Part shown: one piece after another, positions 39,984 to 50,224 of the stretch
How positions within the stretch are numbered: the first letter of the stretch is position 1
Layout: every line of letters begins with the position of its first letter
From: an uncultured bacterium
GTDB lineage: Bacteria > Acidobacteriota > Aminicenantia > Aminicenantales > CALLJL01
Direction of reading: 5' to 3'
DNA: 64,000 nucleotides
Assembly (NCBI GenBank): GCA_938092135.1
Contig: CALLJL010000003.1
Coordinates: 62,001 to 126,000 of the forward strand
Translations under genes and position numbers: made by a program
Notes under the pieces: generated by a model
What the model saw: the letters and a program-made list of their open reading frames with translations, nothing else
Databases searched by the model: none
Told to the model about the DNA's origin: nothing

Positions 39984-42113
39984 TTAAAAAGAAATGTCCT
40001 TCACTTTAGTTCCGCCCTTTTGGGAAGTCACAACAACTTTAATTGGTGTCTCACCTTCAATCGCAATAACCCAAGTGACTTCTCGTGAAGAAGGAGAAAG
40101 AACTTTAACCGTTTGGGCTTCGACTGCCTGGATTTCAGGTCTTAGTCGGGGCTGAACTGGAAGAAATGGTTGACTTGCCCTCGGAGCCTGACTAGTTTCT
40201 TGACCAGTTTCTATCTGAGAAGGGGGGACAGGTATTTTCATTTGGCCCTCCAGTACTCCCAGCCTTTGCCAGACAGAGCCTACCAAATATTTAATTTTAT
40301 CCCGATCCCCCAGAAGCCAAACCACATCTTCTCGGTTGAGGGGAAGGTTGGCTCCTCTGGCTACATGAGTTGGCAATTGACCTTTGTTTTCAATAATGAC
40401 TTTAATTTCGAGAACAATGAATCTTTCTTTGGGTTGTCCTTTCTTGATGATGGCCTGGTTTTCCTTTAAGTCCACTTGAGCTGAAGAGGGGTTGTCACTT
40501 AGATAGAGAATTTTAGTTTTGACGTCATTGATAACTACTTCAGGCAATAATTTGGCTCGGAAGAGTTCAAACTGCCAGTGTTTTTCACAGACATTGAGGA
40601 GTGGCTCGCCTGGATAGGCATTATTTCCAGAATAAATAGGAATCCACCCACCTATCTCTCCCTCGCCGAGTTCAGGGTGAGAGAATTTCTTCCAGGGAAG
40701 GAATAATTGGCCACCATATTTCTCATCTTGATAGCGGAGCAAAGCTCGCTGAATTTCTATGCGCGGGGCATCTTCCCTAATTTCAGGAAAATCTGGTAAA
40801 TCCCTTAATGGATTCCAAAGTTCAGTGGTGACGCTATAGGCGCCATATTGCCTATATATCCAGTCAGCCTGAAGGCCATAACCGTAGGGTCTATCGTCAT
40901 TCTCATTGTAGGAGACACGCCAGCCACGAGGAAATTCATAGCCTCGGTCAAGGGCATAGCGATTTCTCGTCCGACCCCGAAGGGCGGTCTTGAATTTTTC
41001 CATTTCCTCAGGATTCTGCCAGGGTTCAGGAACGGGCTCGCCGATTATCTCAAGGTATTTTTTTCCCAGAATGAAATCATAGACAGCCACATCCTTGCGG
41101 TGAACAGCTGTATCGGGCGACGAACCCATTGGCCTATAGGTAAAGCCGCCGGAGGTGTGGAAGAACTGAGCCATTAAAATATTGCGATAATTGGTGAAAA
41201 ATTCAGCCAGGGCCTGAACTTCAGGGGCCGAGGTGGGATAATCTCCTTGCCCACCAGGAAAACCATCTGCTCGGAACCAACCTTCGGGGAAATTGCGGTT
41301 CAAATCGATTCCATTGACCGGATCTTCACCTCTTTGGCCATCTTTATCGTTATCCAAATCTTCCTGAATAACTGAATAACGCTGTTTATCGGTTTTCTCT
41401 CCAGGCTGAAGTCGAATCATGAGTCTAGAATCAACATCATCAATCACATAATCGCCCTTTGGGTCTTTGTATCGGAACTGGGTTATGTAACCATCTCGAT
41501 TAAGATCATCAGGACCGTCTTCGTTGACTCGACCATCACCATCGTCATCTCGGAGCATAACGTTGCTACGCTGAAACATGCCAGCTTCGACGCTGTTATA
41601 GACACCATCGGGATTAACTATGGGGCAGATATAAAAAACTTTTTCATCGAGGAGACGACGGATTTCAGAATCATTTTCATAACCTGTAAGCAGCTTATCG
41701 ATAATATAAAGACAGACCTCTGTTCCAGTAAATTCATTGCCATGGGTAGCCCCGCAGATCCACTGTCCAGGCTTGCCCTGATGGCGCTTCATGGGTGGTA
41801 CATTCTTGACCTCATTGCGGCTATGGCGAAGGGGTATAAGAGTGTCCAAGGCTATTCCTGTTTTCATGTTGGTAATGACAAGAACATAGATGGGTTTTCC
41901 CAGGGTGCTTTTTCCAATTTCCATAAGCTCGGTCAAGTTAGGATAGGCCTGGGCTACAGCTTTTAAATAATTTACTGTCCCCGTATAGCCATGGAAAGAA
42001 TCAAATTTGATGGGCACTTTGGAAGCATCAAGGAAGGTGGCAACAAAAGAAAGAAGGATGGGAAAAATGAAAAGAAAATGAATCAACCGTCTTTTGGGAA
42101 AATAGAGCTTCAT
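39984..42113 (-). CDS. Exported M14-family zinc carboxypeptidase, paralog of the adjacent gene
   Basis: GATHGNEFTGTE, DLNRNFPEGW, DDDGDGRVNEDGPDDLNRDGYIT and DLDNDKDGQRGED loops. Confidence 0.92.
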   Translation of the reverse strand: MKLYFPKRRLIHFLFIFPILLSFVATFLDASKVPIKFDSFHGYTGTVNYLKAVAQAYPNLTELMEIGKSTLGKPIYVLVITNMKTGIALDTLIPLRHSRNEVKNVPPMKRHQGKPGQWICGATHGNEFTGTEVCLYIIDKLLTGYENDSEIRRLLDEKVFYICPIVNPDGVYNSVEAGMFQRSNVMLRDDDGDGRVNEDGPDDLNRDGYITQFRYKDPKGDYVIDDVDSRLMIRLQPGEKTDKQRYSVIQEDLDNDKDGQRGEDPVNGIDLNRNFPEGWFRADGFPGGQGDYPTSAPEVQALAEFFTNYRNILMAQFFHTSGGFTYRPMGSSPDTAVHRKDVAVYDFILGKKYLEIIGEPVPEPWQNPEEMEKFKTALRGRTRNRYALDRGYEFPRGWRVSYNENDDRPYGYGLQADWIYRQYGAYSVTTELWNPLRDLPDFPEIREDAPRIEIQRALLRYQDEKYGGQLFLPWKKFSHPELGEGEIGGWIPIYSGNNAYPGEPLLNVCEKHWQFELFRAKLLPEVVINDVKTKILYLSDNPSSAQVDLKENQAIIKKGQPKERFIVLEIKVIIENKGQLPTHVARGANLPLNREDVVWLLGDRDKIKYLVGSVWQRLGVLEGQMKIPVPPSQIETGQETSQAPRASQPFLPVQPRLRPEIQAVEAQTVKVLSPSSREVTWVIAIEGETPIKVVVTSQKGGTKVKDISF

Positions 42114-42322
42114 TAAAGTCTCCTTTCTCTTTAATTTTTATGCTGACTTATTTTGTTTCCTTTCGTTTAGGTAATGTCGAGATTTTAAATCGGGGAAAAA
42201 GAAATGTAAAGAAAATGGGAAAATTTAAAATAAGCCTGATTTTATTTTTAAGATATTAAGCCGATTTGTTGTTTAATCTAAGATTAAATATAATTCGAAG
42301 AAAGTTAAAAAAGGAGAGGTCC

Positions 42323-44203
42323 ATGAAAAGTTTCCTTAATAAAAAATTTATTTGTTTTTCAAATTTTATAATTTTTATATTGCTTTTTCCTTTCTTATCT
42401 TTTATCCAGGGCCGACCATCGAAAGATTTTTCCTCCTCCCTAAGGGATCAAAGGCCCGGAGAAAAGAAAAATATTCCTCGGCCAGAATACCCCCGGCCAG
42501 AACTTTATCGTGAGTCCTGGCTAAATCTCAATGGAATTTGGGAATTTGCTTTCGACTTTTCTAATTCAGGCGAAGAAGCGGGCAAATTCTTAGGAGTTGG
42601 TTTCGATCGAACCATTCTGGTTCCTTTTGCTCCCGAAAGCCCTCTTTCGGGAATTGGTTTTCTCGACTTCATGCCAGCTGTTTGGTACAAAAGAACTTTT
42701 ATCCTGCCCGAAGACTGGTCTAAAAAGAATGTCCTTCTCCATTTTGAAGCCTGTGATTATGAGACCACAGTGGGGATAAATGGTCATAAAGTGGGTAGCC
42801 ATGAAGGTGGTTATACTCCTTTTTCCTTTAATATCACGGCCTATCTCAAGCCGGGTGAAAATCTGATTATTGTCAGGGCTCGCGATGATGTTCGTAGCGG
42901 CCGACAAGCTACAGGAAAGCAATCCCACCGTCTTGAATCCTATAGCTGTTTATATCGCCGTACTACCGGCATCTGGCAGACGGTTTGGCTTGAGGCTGTG
43001 CCCGAAATTTATATTGAGCAGCTCCGATTTTATCCTCAGAAAGAAAGGGATGAAGCCGCTTTATTTGTCTTTTTTAATCAACCGCCTGAAGGGGGCAATC
43101 TTTTTGTTCGTCTATCTTTTCAAAGTAAAGAGGTTTATAAGGCTGTTTATACCGCAGAAAAAGTTACTTTTATTCCCATTAAAATAAAAGACTTAAAACT
43201 CTGGGACATTAAACAGCCTAATCTTTATGATGTCGAAATTATTTATTTTAGAGGAAAGGAGGCAATTGACCGGGTCAAAAGTTATTTTGGTTTTAGAACG
43301 ATTGAAGCCAGAGGTGACCGCATTTTTCTCAATGATCGCCCCCTTTTCCTTCGTTTTGTCCTTGATCAGGGTTTTTATCCTGACGGCATTTATACCGCCC
43401 CCAATGATGAGGCTTTAAAACGGGACATAGAAATTGCCCAGAGTTTTGGTTTCAATGGAGCCCGTCTTCATCAAAAGGTTTTTGAACGCCGTTTTCTTTA
43501 TTGGGCTGATAAATTTGGTTACCTTGTATGGGGAGAATTTCCTGATTGGGGGCTGGATATAAGCAATGCCGAAAATTTTCTTTCCTTTCAAAAGCAATGG
43601 CGGAAAGTTTTAAACCGAGATTTTAATCACCCTTCGATCATAGGCTGGTGTCCTTTTAATGAGCGCTGGGAAGTAATTTATCCTGGCTTCATCGAAGAAA
43701 TTTTTCATCTAACAAAAGAAATAGACCCGACCAGATTAGTCATTGATTCCTCAGGTGGTTATCATTTGGCTCCAACCGATGTTTATGATGCCCATAATTA
43801 TGAGCAAAATATTGAAGTTTTTGCCCATGCCTTTTCAGGCCTTTTAGAAGACCCGCCTAAGGTTTTCGTTAATGGAGATCCAAGGCGACATTTACCCTAT
43901 CGTGGTCAACCCTATTTTGTAAGCGAATATGGGGGGATCTGGTGGAACCCAGGTCAAAGAGATGAAAAAGCCTGGGGTTACGGGGCCAGGCCGAAGACAG
44001 CCGAAGAATTTATCGAACGCTATCGACGTCTCACTCAGGCTTTGCTCGAGAATCCAAAAATTGCAGGCTTCTGTTATACTCAGCTCTATGATATCGAACA
44101 GGAAGTAAATGGCCTCTGTAATTTTGAACGCCAACCAAAGTTTGACCAAGACATTATTCGCTCAATAAACGAACAGAGAGCCGCTATTGAATCCAGAAAA
44201 TAA
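42323..44203 (+). CDS. Exported glycoside hydrolase family 2 protein
   Basis: LNGIWEFAFDFS, sugar-binding beta domain, HPSIIGWCPFNERWEV (acid/base Glu), YFVSEYGGIWW (nucleophile Glu). Start at 42323 with AAGGAG RBS. Confidence 0.92.
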   Translation: MKSFLNKKFICFSNFIIFILLFPFLSFIQGRPSKDFSSSLRDQRPGEKKNIPRPEYPRPELYRESWLNLNGIWEFAFDFSNSGEEAGKFLGVGFDRTILVPFAPESPLSGIGFLDFMPAVWYKRTFILPEDWSKKNVLLHFEACDYETTVGINGHKVGSHEGGYTPFSFNITAYLKPGENLIIVRARDDVRSGRQATGKQSHRLESYSCLYRRTTGIWQTVWLEAVPEIYIEQLRFYPQKERDEAALFVFFNQPPEGGNLFVRLSFQSKEVYKAVYTAEKVTFIPIKIKDLKLWDIKQPNLYDVEIIYFRGKEAIDRVKSYFGFRTIEARGDRIFLNDRPLFLRFVLDQGFYPDGIYTAPNDEALKRDIEIAQSFGFNGARLHQKVFERRFLYWADKFGYLVWGEFPDWGLDISNAENFLSFQKQWRKVLNRDFNHPSIIGWCPFNERWEVIYPGFIEEIFHLTKEIDPTRLVIDSSGGYHLAPTDVYDAHNYEQNIEVFAHAFSGLLEDPPKVFVNGDPRRHLPYRGQPYFVSEYGGIWWNPGQRDEKAWGYGARPKTAEEFIERYRRLTQALLENPKIAGFCYTQLYDIEQEVNGLCNFERQPKFDQDIIRSINEQRAAIESRK

Positions 44204-44443
44204 ATAAAAAATAGCTTTTAATATAAAACTGGAAGGTCTAAAATAATTAGGCCAATGAAAGGATAATTAAAAAAAATGGGTTGAACGAATTTAAGTTGGA
44301 ATTTAGACCTGATTATTATTAAAATCTAAATAAAATCAAGACAAAAAGACAAGATAAAAAGAAAGATTTAAAATAGCCTATGATTGAGTTCAATTTTATT
44401 GAAAAAAATTTTAGCCGATAATTTGGGCTTGAGGATTAAAGCA

Positions 44444-45397
44444 ATGAAAAGAGAAAAGTTAAGATGGCTGTCTTTATTCTTTAGCCCAATATTTATTTTC
44501 TATCCTTTAATGGAGGCGGCTGTGGGCTCAAAGATTAATATAGAAGAAATGGAGAAAAGGAAAGAAATAATTAAATTCCTGGCTTCCTTTCTGCCTCCGG
44601 AAGTTGAAGGCTGGAAACCCTTCGGTGAGGATACTCTTTATGACCCAGAAACAATTTTCACTTATATTGATGGGGCAGGTGAGGTTTACCGCGCCTATAA
44701 TTTTAAGTGGCTTTTGGTTCGCCACTATCAAAAGAGAAATAACCCGACGATTATTGTTGATTTTTTTGATATGGGTCGAAGTGAAGAAGCCTTTGGTATT
44801 TTTACCCATGATCTTGAAGGCGAACGGATCCCCATTGGTCAAGACGCTTTATACAAGGGAGGCTGGCTGGCTTTCTGGAAGGACCGTTTTTATGTTTCGA
44901 TTTATTCAGAGCAGGAAACAGAAGAAACAAAAAAGGGAATTATAGCCCTGGGCGAAAAGATTGCTCAGGCTATTCCTAAGGAGGGGAAACGACCTTCTAT
45001 TCTTGAATATTTGCCAGCCGACTGGGATAAAAATAAGGTTCATTATTTTCACCTTTTGCCTATTTTAAACTATCATTTTTTTGTAACTTCCGAGAACTGG
45101 CTCGAGCTCGATGAAACCACAGAAGCTGTGTTGGCCTGGAAGATCAAAGAAAATGATAAAAAGATGTATCTTCTTATAATTAGTTATGATGACGAAACTA
45201 AGGCTGCTCGGGCGATCAACAGATTTCTCAAAAATTATCTTCCCGAAGCTAACGAAGCCGGAACCGCCAGAATTGAAGATGGTTTTTGGGATGGGGCAAA
45301 GGTTCATAAGAATGTGGGGATTATCGTTTTTGGAGCTGAATCTTCTTTTGAAGTGGAGAGTATAATTGAGCAGGTATTAATAAAATTGGAAAATTAA
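44444..45397 (+). CDS. DUF6599-like exported protein
   Basis: GWKPFGEDTLYDPETIFTYIDGAGEVYRAYNFKWL...GRSEEAFGIFTHD; signal peptide after ATG at 44444. Confidence 0.6.
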   Translation: MKREKLRWLSLFFSPIFIFYPLMEAAVGSKINIEEMEKRKEIIKFLASFLPPEVEGWKPFGEDTLYDPETIFTYIDGAGEVYRAYNFKWLLVRHYQKRNNPTIIVDFFDMGRSEEAFGIFTHDLEGERIPIGQDALYKGGWLAFWKDRFYVSIYSEQETEETKKGIIALGEKIAQAIPKEGKRPSILEYLPADWDKNKVHYFHLLPILNYHFFVTSENWLELDETTEAVLAWKIKENDKKMYLLIISYDDETKAARAINRFLKNYLPEANEAGTARIEDGFWDGAKVHKNVGIIVFGAESSFEVESIIEQVLIKLEN

Positions 45398-45416
45398 AAA
45401 AGAAGGGAGGTAAAGG

Positions 45417-46304
45417 ATGGGAAAGAATTGGTTTTCAAGGCGAGATTTCCTTAGGCTGGCCCTGTTGAGTCCTTTAGCTTTAACTTCTTTTCCCCTAGAA
45501 ACTCAGCTCAAATCTTCGGGACCAAGATCAAGGGTTGTTCTTATTCGCCATGAAAAAGTTGTGGACGAAAAAAGAAGGGTTAATAGCGAAGTTTTTCAAG
45601 CGATGTTAGACGAGGCCCTAACAGCTCTTTTTGACGCTAAAAATTCTCAAGAAGCCTGGCAAAAAATTATCAAACCCAATGATATCGTCGGGATCAAAAG
45701 CAATGTCTGGGGCTATTTGCCCACTGGAAAGGAAGTCGAGGAGGCCCTTAAACAGCGGGTCATGGAGTGTGGTGTACCTGAAAGCAGAATTGGCATTGAT
45801 GACCGAGGGGTTTTGAGAAATAAAATTTTTCTGCAGGCAACAGCTTTAATCAATGTTCGGCCAGCTAGGACCCATCACTGGTCGGGAATGGGTGGCTGTA
45901 TAAAAAATATGATAACCTTTGCTCCCGATCCTTCCGTCTACCATCCTGACACTTGCGCTGACTTAGCCTTGCTCTGGAATAATCCTCTTATTAAAGGCAA
46001 AGTGAGATTAAATATTTTGTTGATGCTGACGCCCCTATTTCACGGTATTGGCCCCCATCATTTTAGTGAAAAATATGTCTGGCCTTATAGGGGGATTCTT
46101 GTTGGCCAGGATCCGGTTGCGGTCGATTCCATAGGCGTTTTGATTCTCCAAGCAAAGAGAAAAGAATTTTTCGGTGAAGATCGCCCTCTTCAGCCTCCGG
46201 CGCATCATATCCTCTATGCTGAAACCCGACATCATCTTGGAGTGGCTGATCCTTCTCGGATTGAACTGATCAAACTGGGATGGCTTGATGGCTGTCTTAT
46301 TTAG
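45417..46304 (+). CDS. DUF362-family protein with Tat-type signal
   Basis: SRRDFLRLALLSPLALTSFP; VGIKSNVWGYLPTGKEVEEAL; LINVRPARTHHWSGMGGCIKNM. Confidence 0.82.
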   Translation: MGKNWFSRRDFLRLALLSPLALTSFPLETQLKSSGPRSRVVLIRHEKVVDEKRRVNSEVFQAMLDEALTALFDAKNSQEAWQKIIKPNDIVGIKSNVWGYLPTGKEVEEALKQRVMECGVPESRIGIDDRGVLRNKIFLQATALINVRPARTHHWSGMGGCIKNMITFAPDPSVYHPDTCADLALLWNNPLIKGKVRLNILLMLTPLFHGIGPHHFSEKYVWPYRGILVGQDPVAVDSIGVLILQAKRKEFFGEDRPLQPPAHHILYAETRHHLGVADPSRIELIKLGWLDGCLI

Positions 46305-46318
46305 GGGGGAGGGAAAAT

Positions 46319-46693
46319 ATGCCTATTTATGAGTATCGCTGTGAAGATTGCGGAAAAATTTCCTCCTTTCTCACTCTGTCAATCTCCCAAAAATATGACC
46401 CCATATGTTCTCGCTGCGGCAGCCGGCATCTTAGACGCCTCGTTTCAAGGGTGGCTGTGTTCAGATCAGAGGAGAGCCGCCTTGAGAATCTGGCTGATCC
46501 ATCGAAGTTAGGTGATTTGGATGAAAATGATCCCAAGAGCTTGGCTCGTTGGATGAAAAAAATGGGTCGGGAATTGGGCGAAGATTTAGGTGAAGATTTT
46601 GAATCCGAAATTGACCAAGCCCTTGAGGAAGCTGAAAGAGAGAAAGAAAGAGGAGAAGAGGGTGAGGAAGGTTCCCCAGAAGAAAATTTTTAA
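46319..46693 (+). CDS. FmdB-family zinc-ribbon protein
   Basis: MPIYEYRCEDCGK...CSRCGS with acidic C-terminus. Confidence 0.9.
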   Translation: MPIYEYRCEDCGKISSFLTLSISQKYDPICSRCGSRHLRRLVSRVAVFRSEESRLENLADPSKLGDLDENDPKSLARWMKKMGRELGEDLGEDFESEIDQALEEAEREKERGEEGEEGSPEENF

Positions 46694-46732
46694 TAGATTT
46701 ATTTAAAAAGGCAGCGCTGATTGTCTATTTTC

Positions 46733-47818
46733 TTAAAGAATCCTTTTCAGTTCAGTGAGCAGCTTGTCAAGATGGTCCCTGGTGTGGGTGGAAAAAATTG
46801 AGACTCGTAAAACCCCTCCAGCCGGGGCTCCCACATATTTGATATAAGCAATCGCCACTCCGCGGTCGAAAAGTTGTTGCTGAATTTTTTTCATTTCTTC
46901 AGCTGTTTTCATGGTCCAGGCCGCAATAGGGATAGGGGAATCATCGACTTCCAGTCCTAGACGCCTGAGACCTGATTTAAGATAAGCTGTATTCCATTGC
47001 AATTTTTCGCGCCATTCAGGATGGCTGGCGACAAGGTCAATGGCTTTAATTGAGGCTGCAGCCACAGGGGTAGGGGCAGGAGTGGAGCCAATATAAACAC
47101 CCACGGAGCTTCTAATTTTTTCTAAAAGATCGCGGTTTCCTGGAACAAAGCCACCATAACCTCCAAAGGCCTTAGACAGGGTAGCCCCGAAATAAAGACG
47201 ATTTCCCCGGAGACCAAAATGGTCGTAAGTACCCCTTCCTTTTGGTCCCAAAATGCCAACCGCATGGGCATCGTCAAGACAAAGAAGACCATCATATTCC
47301 TCAATCAAAAGAATGTAATCTTTCACCGGAGCCAGGAGGCCAAAAGTGGGAAAAAGGCCATCCGTAATTACCATAGGCCTTTCACCGGTCTTTAACTCCT
47401 CTTTGATTTTAATTCTTAAATCTTCAGGGTCGCGATGGCGAAAAGTTATAACTGGTTTGCCAGCTGAATGGACAGCATCGCGAATGCTGAAGTGGGAACC
47501 CTCATCCATAAAAATTTTTTCATAGAATTGGCTTAATCCCTGGACTAAGATTAGATTAGAAAGATAGCCGGAAGGAAGATAAATGGCATCCTCAGTGCCA
47601 AAAAAGTGAGCAATTTTTTTTTCGACTTCAAGAAGAACAGGATTATTGCCGAAGCCAGTTCTTGAGGTAGCTACATGCAGGCCATACTGTCGGAAGGCTT
47701 TTATTCCAGCTTCTATAATCTCTGGATGACTTTGCAGGCCAAAATAGCCTGTGCCGCCAAAATAAACACAGCGGCGGCCATTAATAATAACTTCAGCGCC
47801 TGGGGCTGTCTCCATCAT
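46733..47818 (-). CDS. PLP-dependent alpha-oxoamine synthase-like aminotransferase (AONS/KBL type)
   Basis: YFGGTGYFGLQSHPEII, LCLDDAHAVGILGPKGRGTYDHF, GATLSKAFGGYGGFVPG. Confidence 0.88.
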   Translation of the reverse strand: MMETAPGAEVIINGRRCVYFGGTGYFGLQSHPEIIEAGIKAFRQYGLHVATSRTGFGNNPVLLEVEKKIAHFFGTEDAIYLPSGYLSNLILVQGLSQFYEKIFMDEGSHFSIRDAVHSAGKPVITFRHRDPEDLRIKIKEELKTGERPMVITDGLFPTFGLLAPVKDYILLIEEYDGLLCLDDAHAVGILGPKGRGTYDHFGLRGNRLYFGATLSKAFGGYGGFVPGNRDLLEKIRSSVGVYIGSTPAPTPVAAASIKAIDLVASHPEWREKLQWNTAYLKSGLRRLGLEVDDSPIPIAAWTMKTAEEMKKIQQQLFDRGVAIAYIKYVGAPAGGVLRVSIFSTHTRDHLDKLLTELKRIL

Positions 47819-48015
47819 CCAGATAATATCATATTGATTTAAAGGAAGGGAGGAGTCAAATCAAAAATCAAAGTGTCTTCTCCTCATGACCGAAAGGAAA
47901 AAATTCGAGGTAATTTTTTTAATAAATATTCTTCTGGCCATTTTTCGCTTTTTTATAATTTACAATCTAGAGACTTACTTCCCCGTATCTTAGCCCAACT
48001 ATTTTAAAATTTTAA

Positions 48016-49269
48016 TTAAATTCGGCGGAGCTTTTTCAGGAAGGCTGGATCGACATCGCAACCAAGACCCGGCTCTTCAGGGAGGATAATTTTACCACCC
48101 TCAAGCTTCATTCCGCCAATAATTGGGTCCAAGGTATGAGAAGTAAAACCATCGAGATCGGCAAAGACAATATTATCCTTAGCGGCCATAACATGGGCAG
48201 CCGCCGTCAGAGCCAGGCGACTTTCCACCATGCAGCCGAGCATACACTTTATATTAGCGGCTTCGGCGATATGAGCAATTCGAATTGAATTGGCCAGGCC
48301 AGCGGCTTTCATTACTTTAATATTAAAATAATCGCAAGCGCCAACCTTAATTAGTCTAATAGCATCAGCGGGCAGGAAAAGAGATTCATCGGCCATTATG
48401 GGAATGGGGCTTGCCTCCCTGACAAGTCTCATCCCATCTATATCTCCGGCTGCGACTGGCTGTTCGCAGAATTCAATGCGATATTTTTCGATCCGCCTTA
48501 GGGCCTCGATGGCCTGGGGAACTGTCCAGCCCTGGTTGGCGTCGATCCTAATAGCTGGCGCTTCACCGATGCTCTCTCGGATTGCCCGTAGCCTGGCCTC
48601 GTCAAGTTGAGGCGATTGGCCTACTTTAACTTTGATAGTTCGAAAACCTCGGTCGACAAACTCCTTAGCCCGTCTAGCCATAATTTGGGGTTCATCGAGA
48701 TCGACAGTAATATCGGATTCAAGATTGGTTCTTTCCCCACCAAAAAGACGGAAGAGGGGAAGGCCGGCCACTTTACCCAGAAGATCATGGAAAGCCATAT
48801 CAAAGGCAGCGACAATGCTAGGATTAGTATGCATAAAAGGCTTCATTTCTCGAAGATGGCTTTCGATAGACAGCGGGTCTTTACCAATAAGCATATCCCG
48901 GATATGGCGGGCAGCGGTAATATTTGTTTCCTGGGTTTCTCCGGTTATGGGAAGAAAGGGAGAGGCCTCACCAAGACCTATAAGTCCTTCATTGGTAATC
49001 ACTCTAATCAAAACATCAGTGGCTGCGGTTACTGTGCCAATGGCGATTTTAAAAGGCTGAGCAAGGGGAATATCGAAATAATAAATTTCAATATCTTTAA
49101 TTTGCAATCGGCCACCTCCTTTTTTGACGGCTTCGATTTTGCTTGTTTCCCCATTAGAAGAATTTACATCACCGTAGGACGAAAGAGGAGATAAAGGAGT
49201 AATGCCTAAAACAGCTGCCCCAATGCCTAAAGTTTTTAAAAATTCCTGTCGGGAAAGTTTCACTTCCAC
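48016..49269 (-). CDS. Dipeptide epimerase-like enolase-superfamily protein with N-terminal export signal
   Basis: FRTIKVKVG, RIDANQGWTVPQA, CEQPV, MADESLF, FNIKVMKAAGL; N-terminal SRQEFLKTLGIGAAVLGITPLSPLS. Confidence 0.9.
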   Translation of the reverse strand: MEVKLSRQEFLKTLGIGAAVLGITPLSPLSSYGDVNSSNGETSKIEAVKKGGGRLQIKDIEIYYFDIPLAQPFKIAIGTVTAATDVLIRVITNEGLIGLGEASPFLPITGETQETNITAARHIRDMLIGKDPLSIESHLREMKPFMHTNPSIVAAFDMAFHDLLGKVAGLPLFRLFGGERTNLESDITVDLDEPQIMARRAKEFVDRGFRTIKVKVGQSPQLDEARLRAIRESIGEAPAIRIDANQGWTVPQAIEALRRIEKYRIEFCEQPVAAGDIDGMRLVREASPIPIMADESLFLPADAIRLIKVGACDYFNIKVMKAAGLANSIRIAHIAEAANIKCMLGCMVESRLALTAAAHVMAAKDNIVFADLDGFTSHTLDPIIGGMKLEGGKIILPEEPGLGCDVDPAFLKKLRRI

Positions 49270-49305
49270 CTCCTTTATAAAACACTAAATTAATTTTTTG
49301 TTTTC

Positions 49306-49965
49306 TTATTCCCTTGGACCGAAGATTTTGGTGCCGATGCGAACTAAATTAGCTCCCTCCTCAATGGCTACTCGGTAGGAATTGGTCATCCCCATTGATA
49401 GATAGCGCATTTCACAGTTAGGAAGATTCAACCTTTTTAATTCTTCAAATAATAGCCGCGTTTCCCGGAAATATGGTCTAGCCTCTTCTGGAGAACCGGT
49501 GAGAGGACCCATGGTCATTAGCCCCATCAATCGAAGATGGGGCAATTCGACAATCTGACGGGCTAAGTCAATTACTTTTTCTGGCCAAACACCGAATTTT
49601 TGAGGTTCTCGGCCTGAATTAACCTCAATTAAAATAGGCATAATTTTTGCTACAGCGGCGGCTCTTTTTTCAATTTCCAAAGCCAGCTCAAAGGAATCAA
49701 CGGTTTCGATGAGGTCAAAAATCTCCACGGCTTTCTTGACCTTGTTTTTTTGGAGATGCCCAATAAAATGCCAGCGAACAGAACTTCCTATGACTGCTTT
49801 GGCAGCTAAAGCTTCTTGGACGTAATTCTCACCAATAATTTTTACTCCTGCTTTAATCGCTTCAACAATTTTTTCTGGTGGCTGCCCTTTGGCTGCAGCT
49901 TCAAGTTCAACACCTGGAGGAAGCTCGGCTAGCAGGGCTTGAACGTTTTCCCTAATTGAACTCAC
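49306..49965 (-). CDS. YggS-family PLP homeostasis protein
   Basis: GENYVQEALAK, WHFIGHLQKNKVK, LMGLMTMGP, LSMGMTNSYRVAIEEGANLVRIGTKIFG. Confidence 0.95.
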   Translation of the reverse strand: MSSIRENVQALLAELPPGVELEAAAKGQPPEKIVEAIKAGVKIIGENYVQEALAAKAVIGSSVRWHFIGHLQKNKVKKAVEIFDLIETVDSFELALEIEKRAAAVAKIMPILIEVNSGREPQKFGVWPEKVIDLARQIVELPHLRLMGLMTMGPLTGSPEEARPYFRETRLLFEELKRLNLPNCEMRYLSMGMTNSYRVAIEEGANLVRIGTKIFGPRE

Positions 49966-50224
49966 GATTAAAAATTATTTCAATAAAAGTTAAAATTCAA
50001 GCCTATTTAAACCTTTGGAAAATTTTTTGACTGTTTATAAAGATCTTGTTTATTATTTAGGCAACTAAAAGCGAGGTAACAAGCTGACTTTTTTATTATT
50101 TGAAGCAACCCTGATTGGTTTTGAAAGCTTGTATTTATCTTTTTAAGGCGTCATGTTAAAATTCAAAAAAGGTTTAAATTAAGTAAATATTAGAAATCAA
50201 TAATATCAATGGGCAGGAGGAAAA

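Noticed and set aside
48607-49194. 195-aa plus-strand ORF
   Set aside because: Antisense shadow of the dipeptide epimerase gene; no motif recognised.
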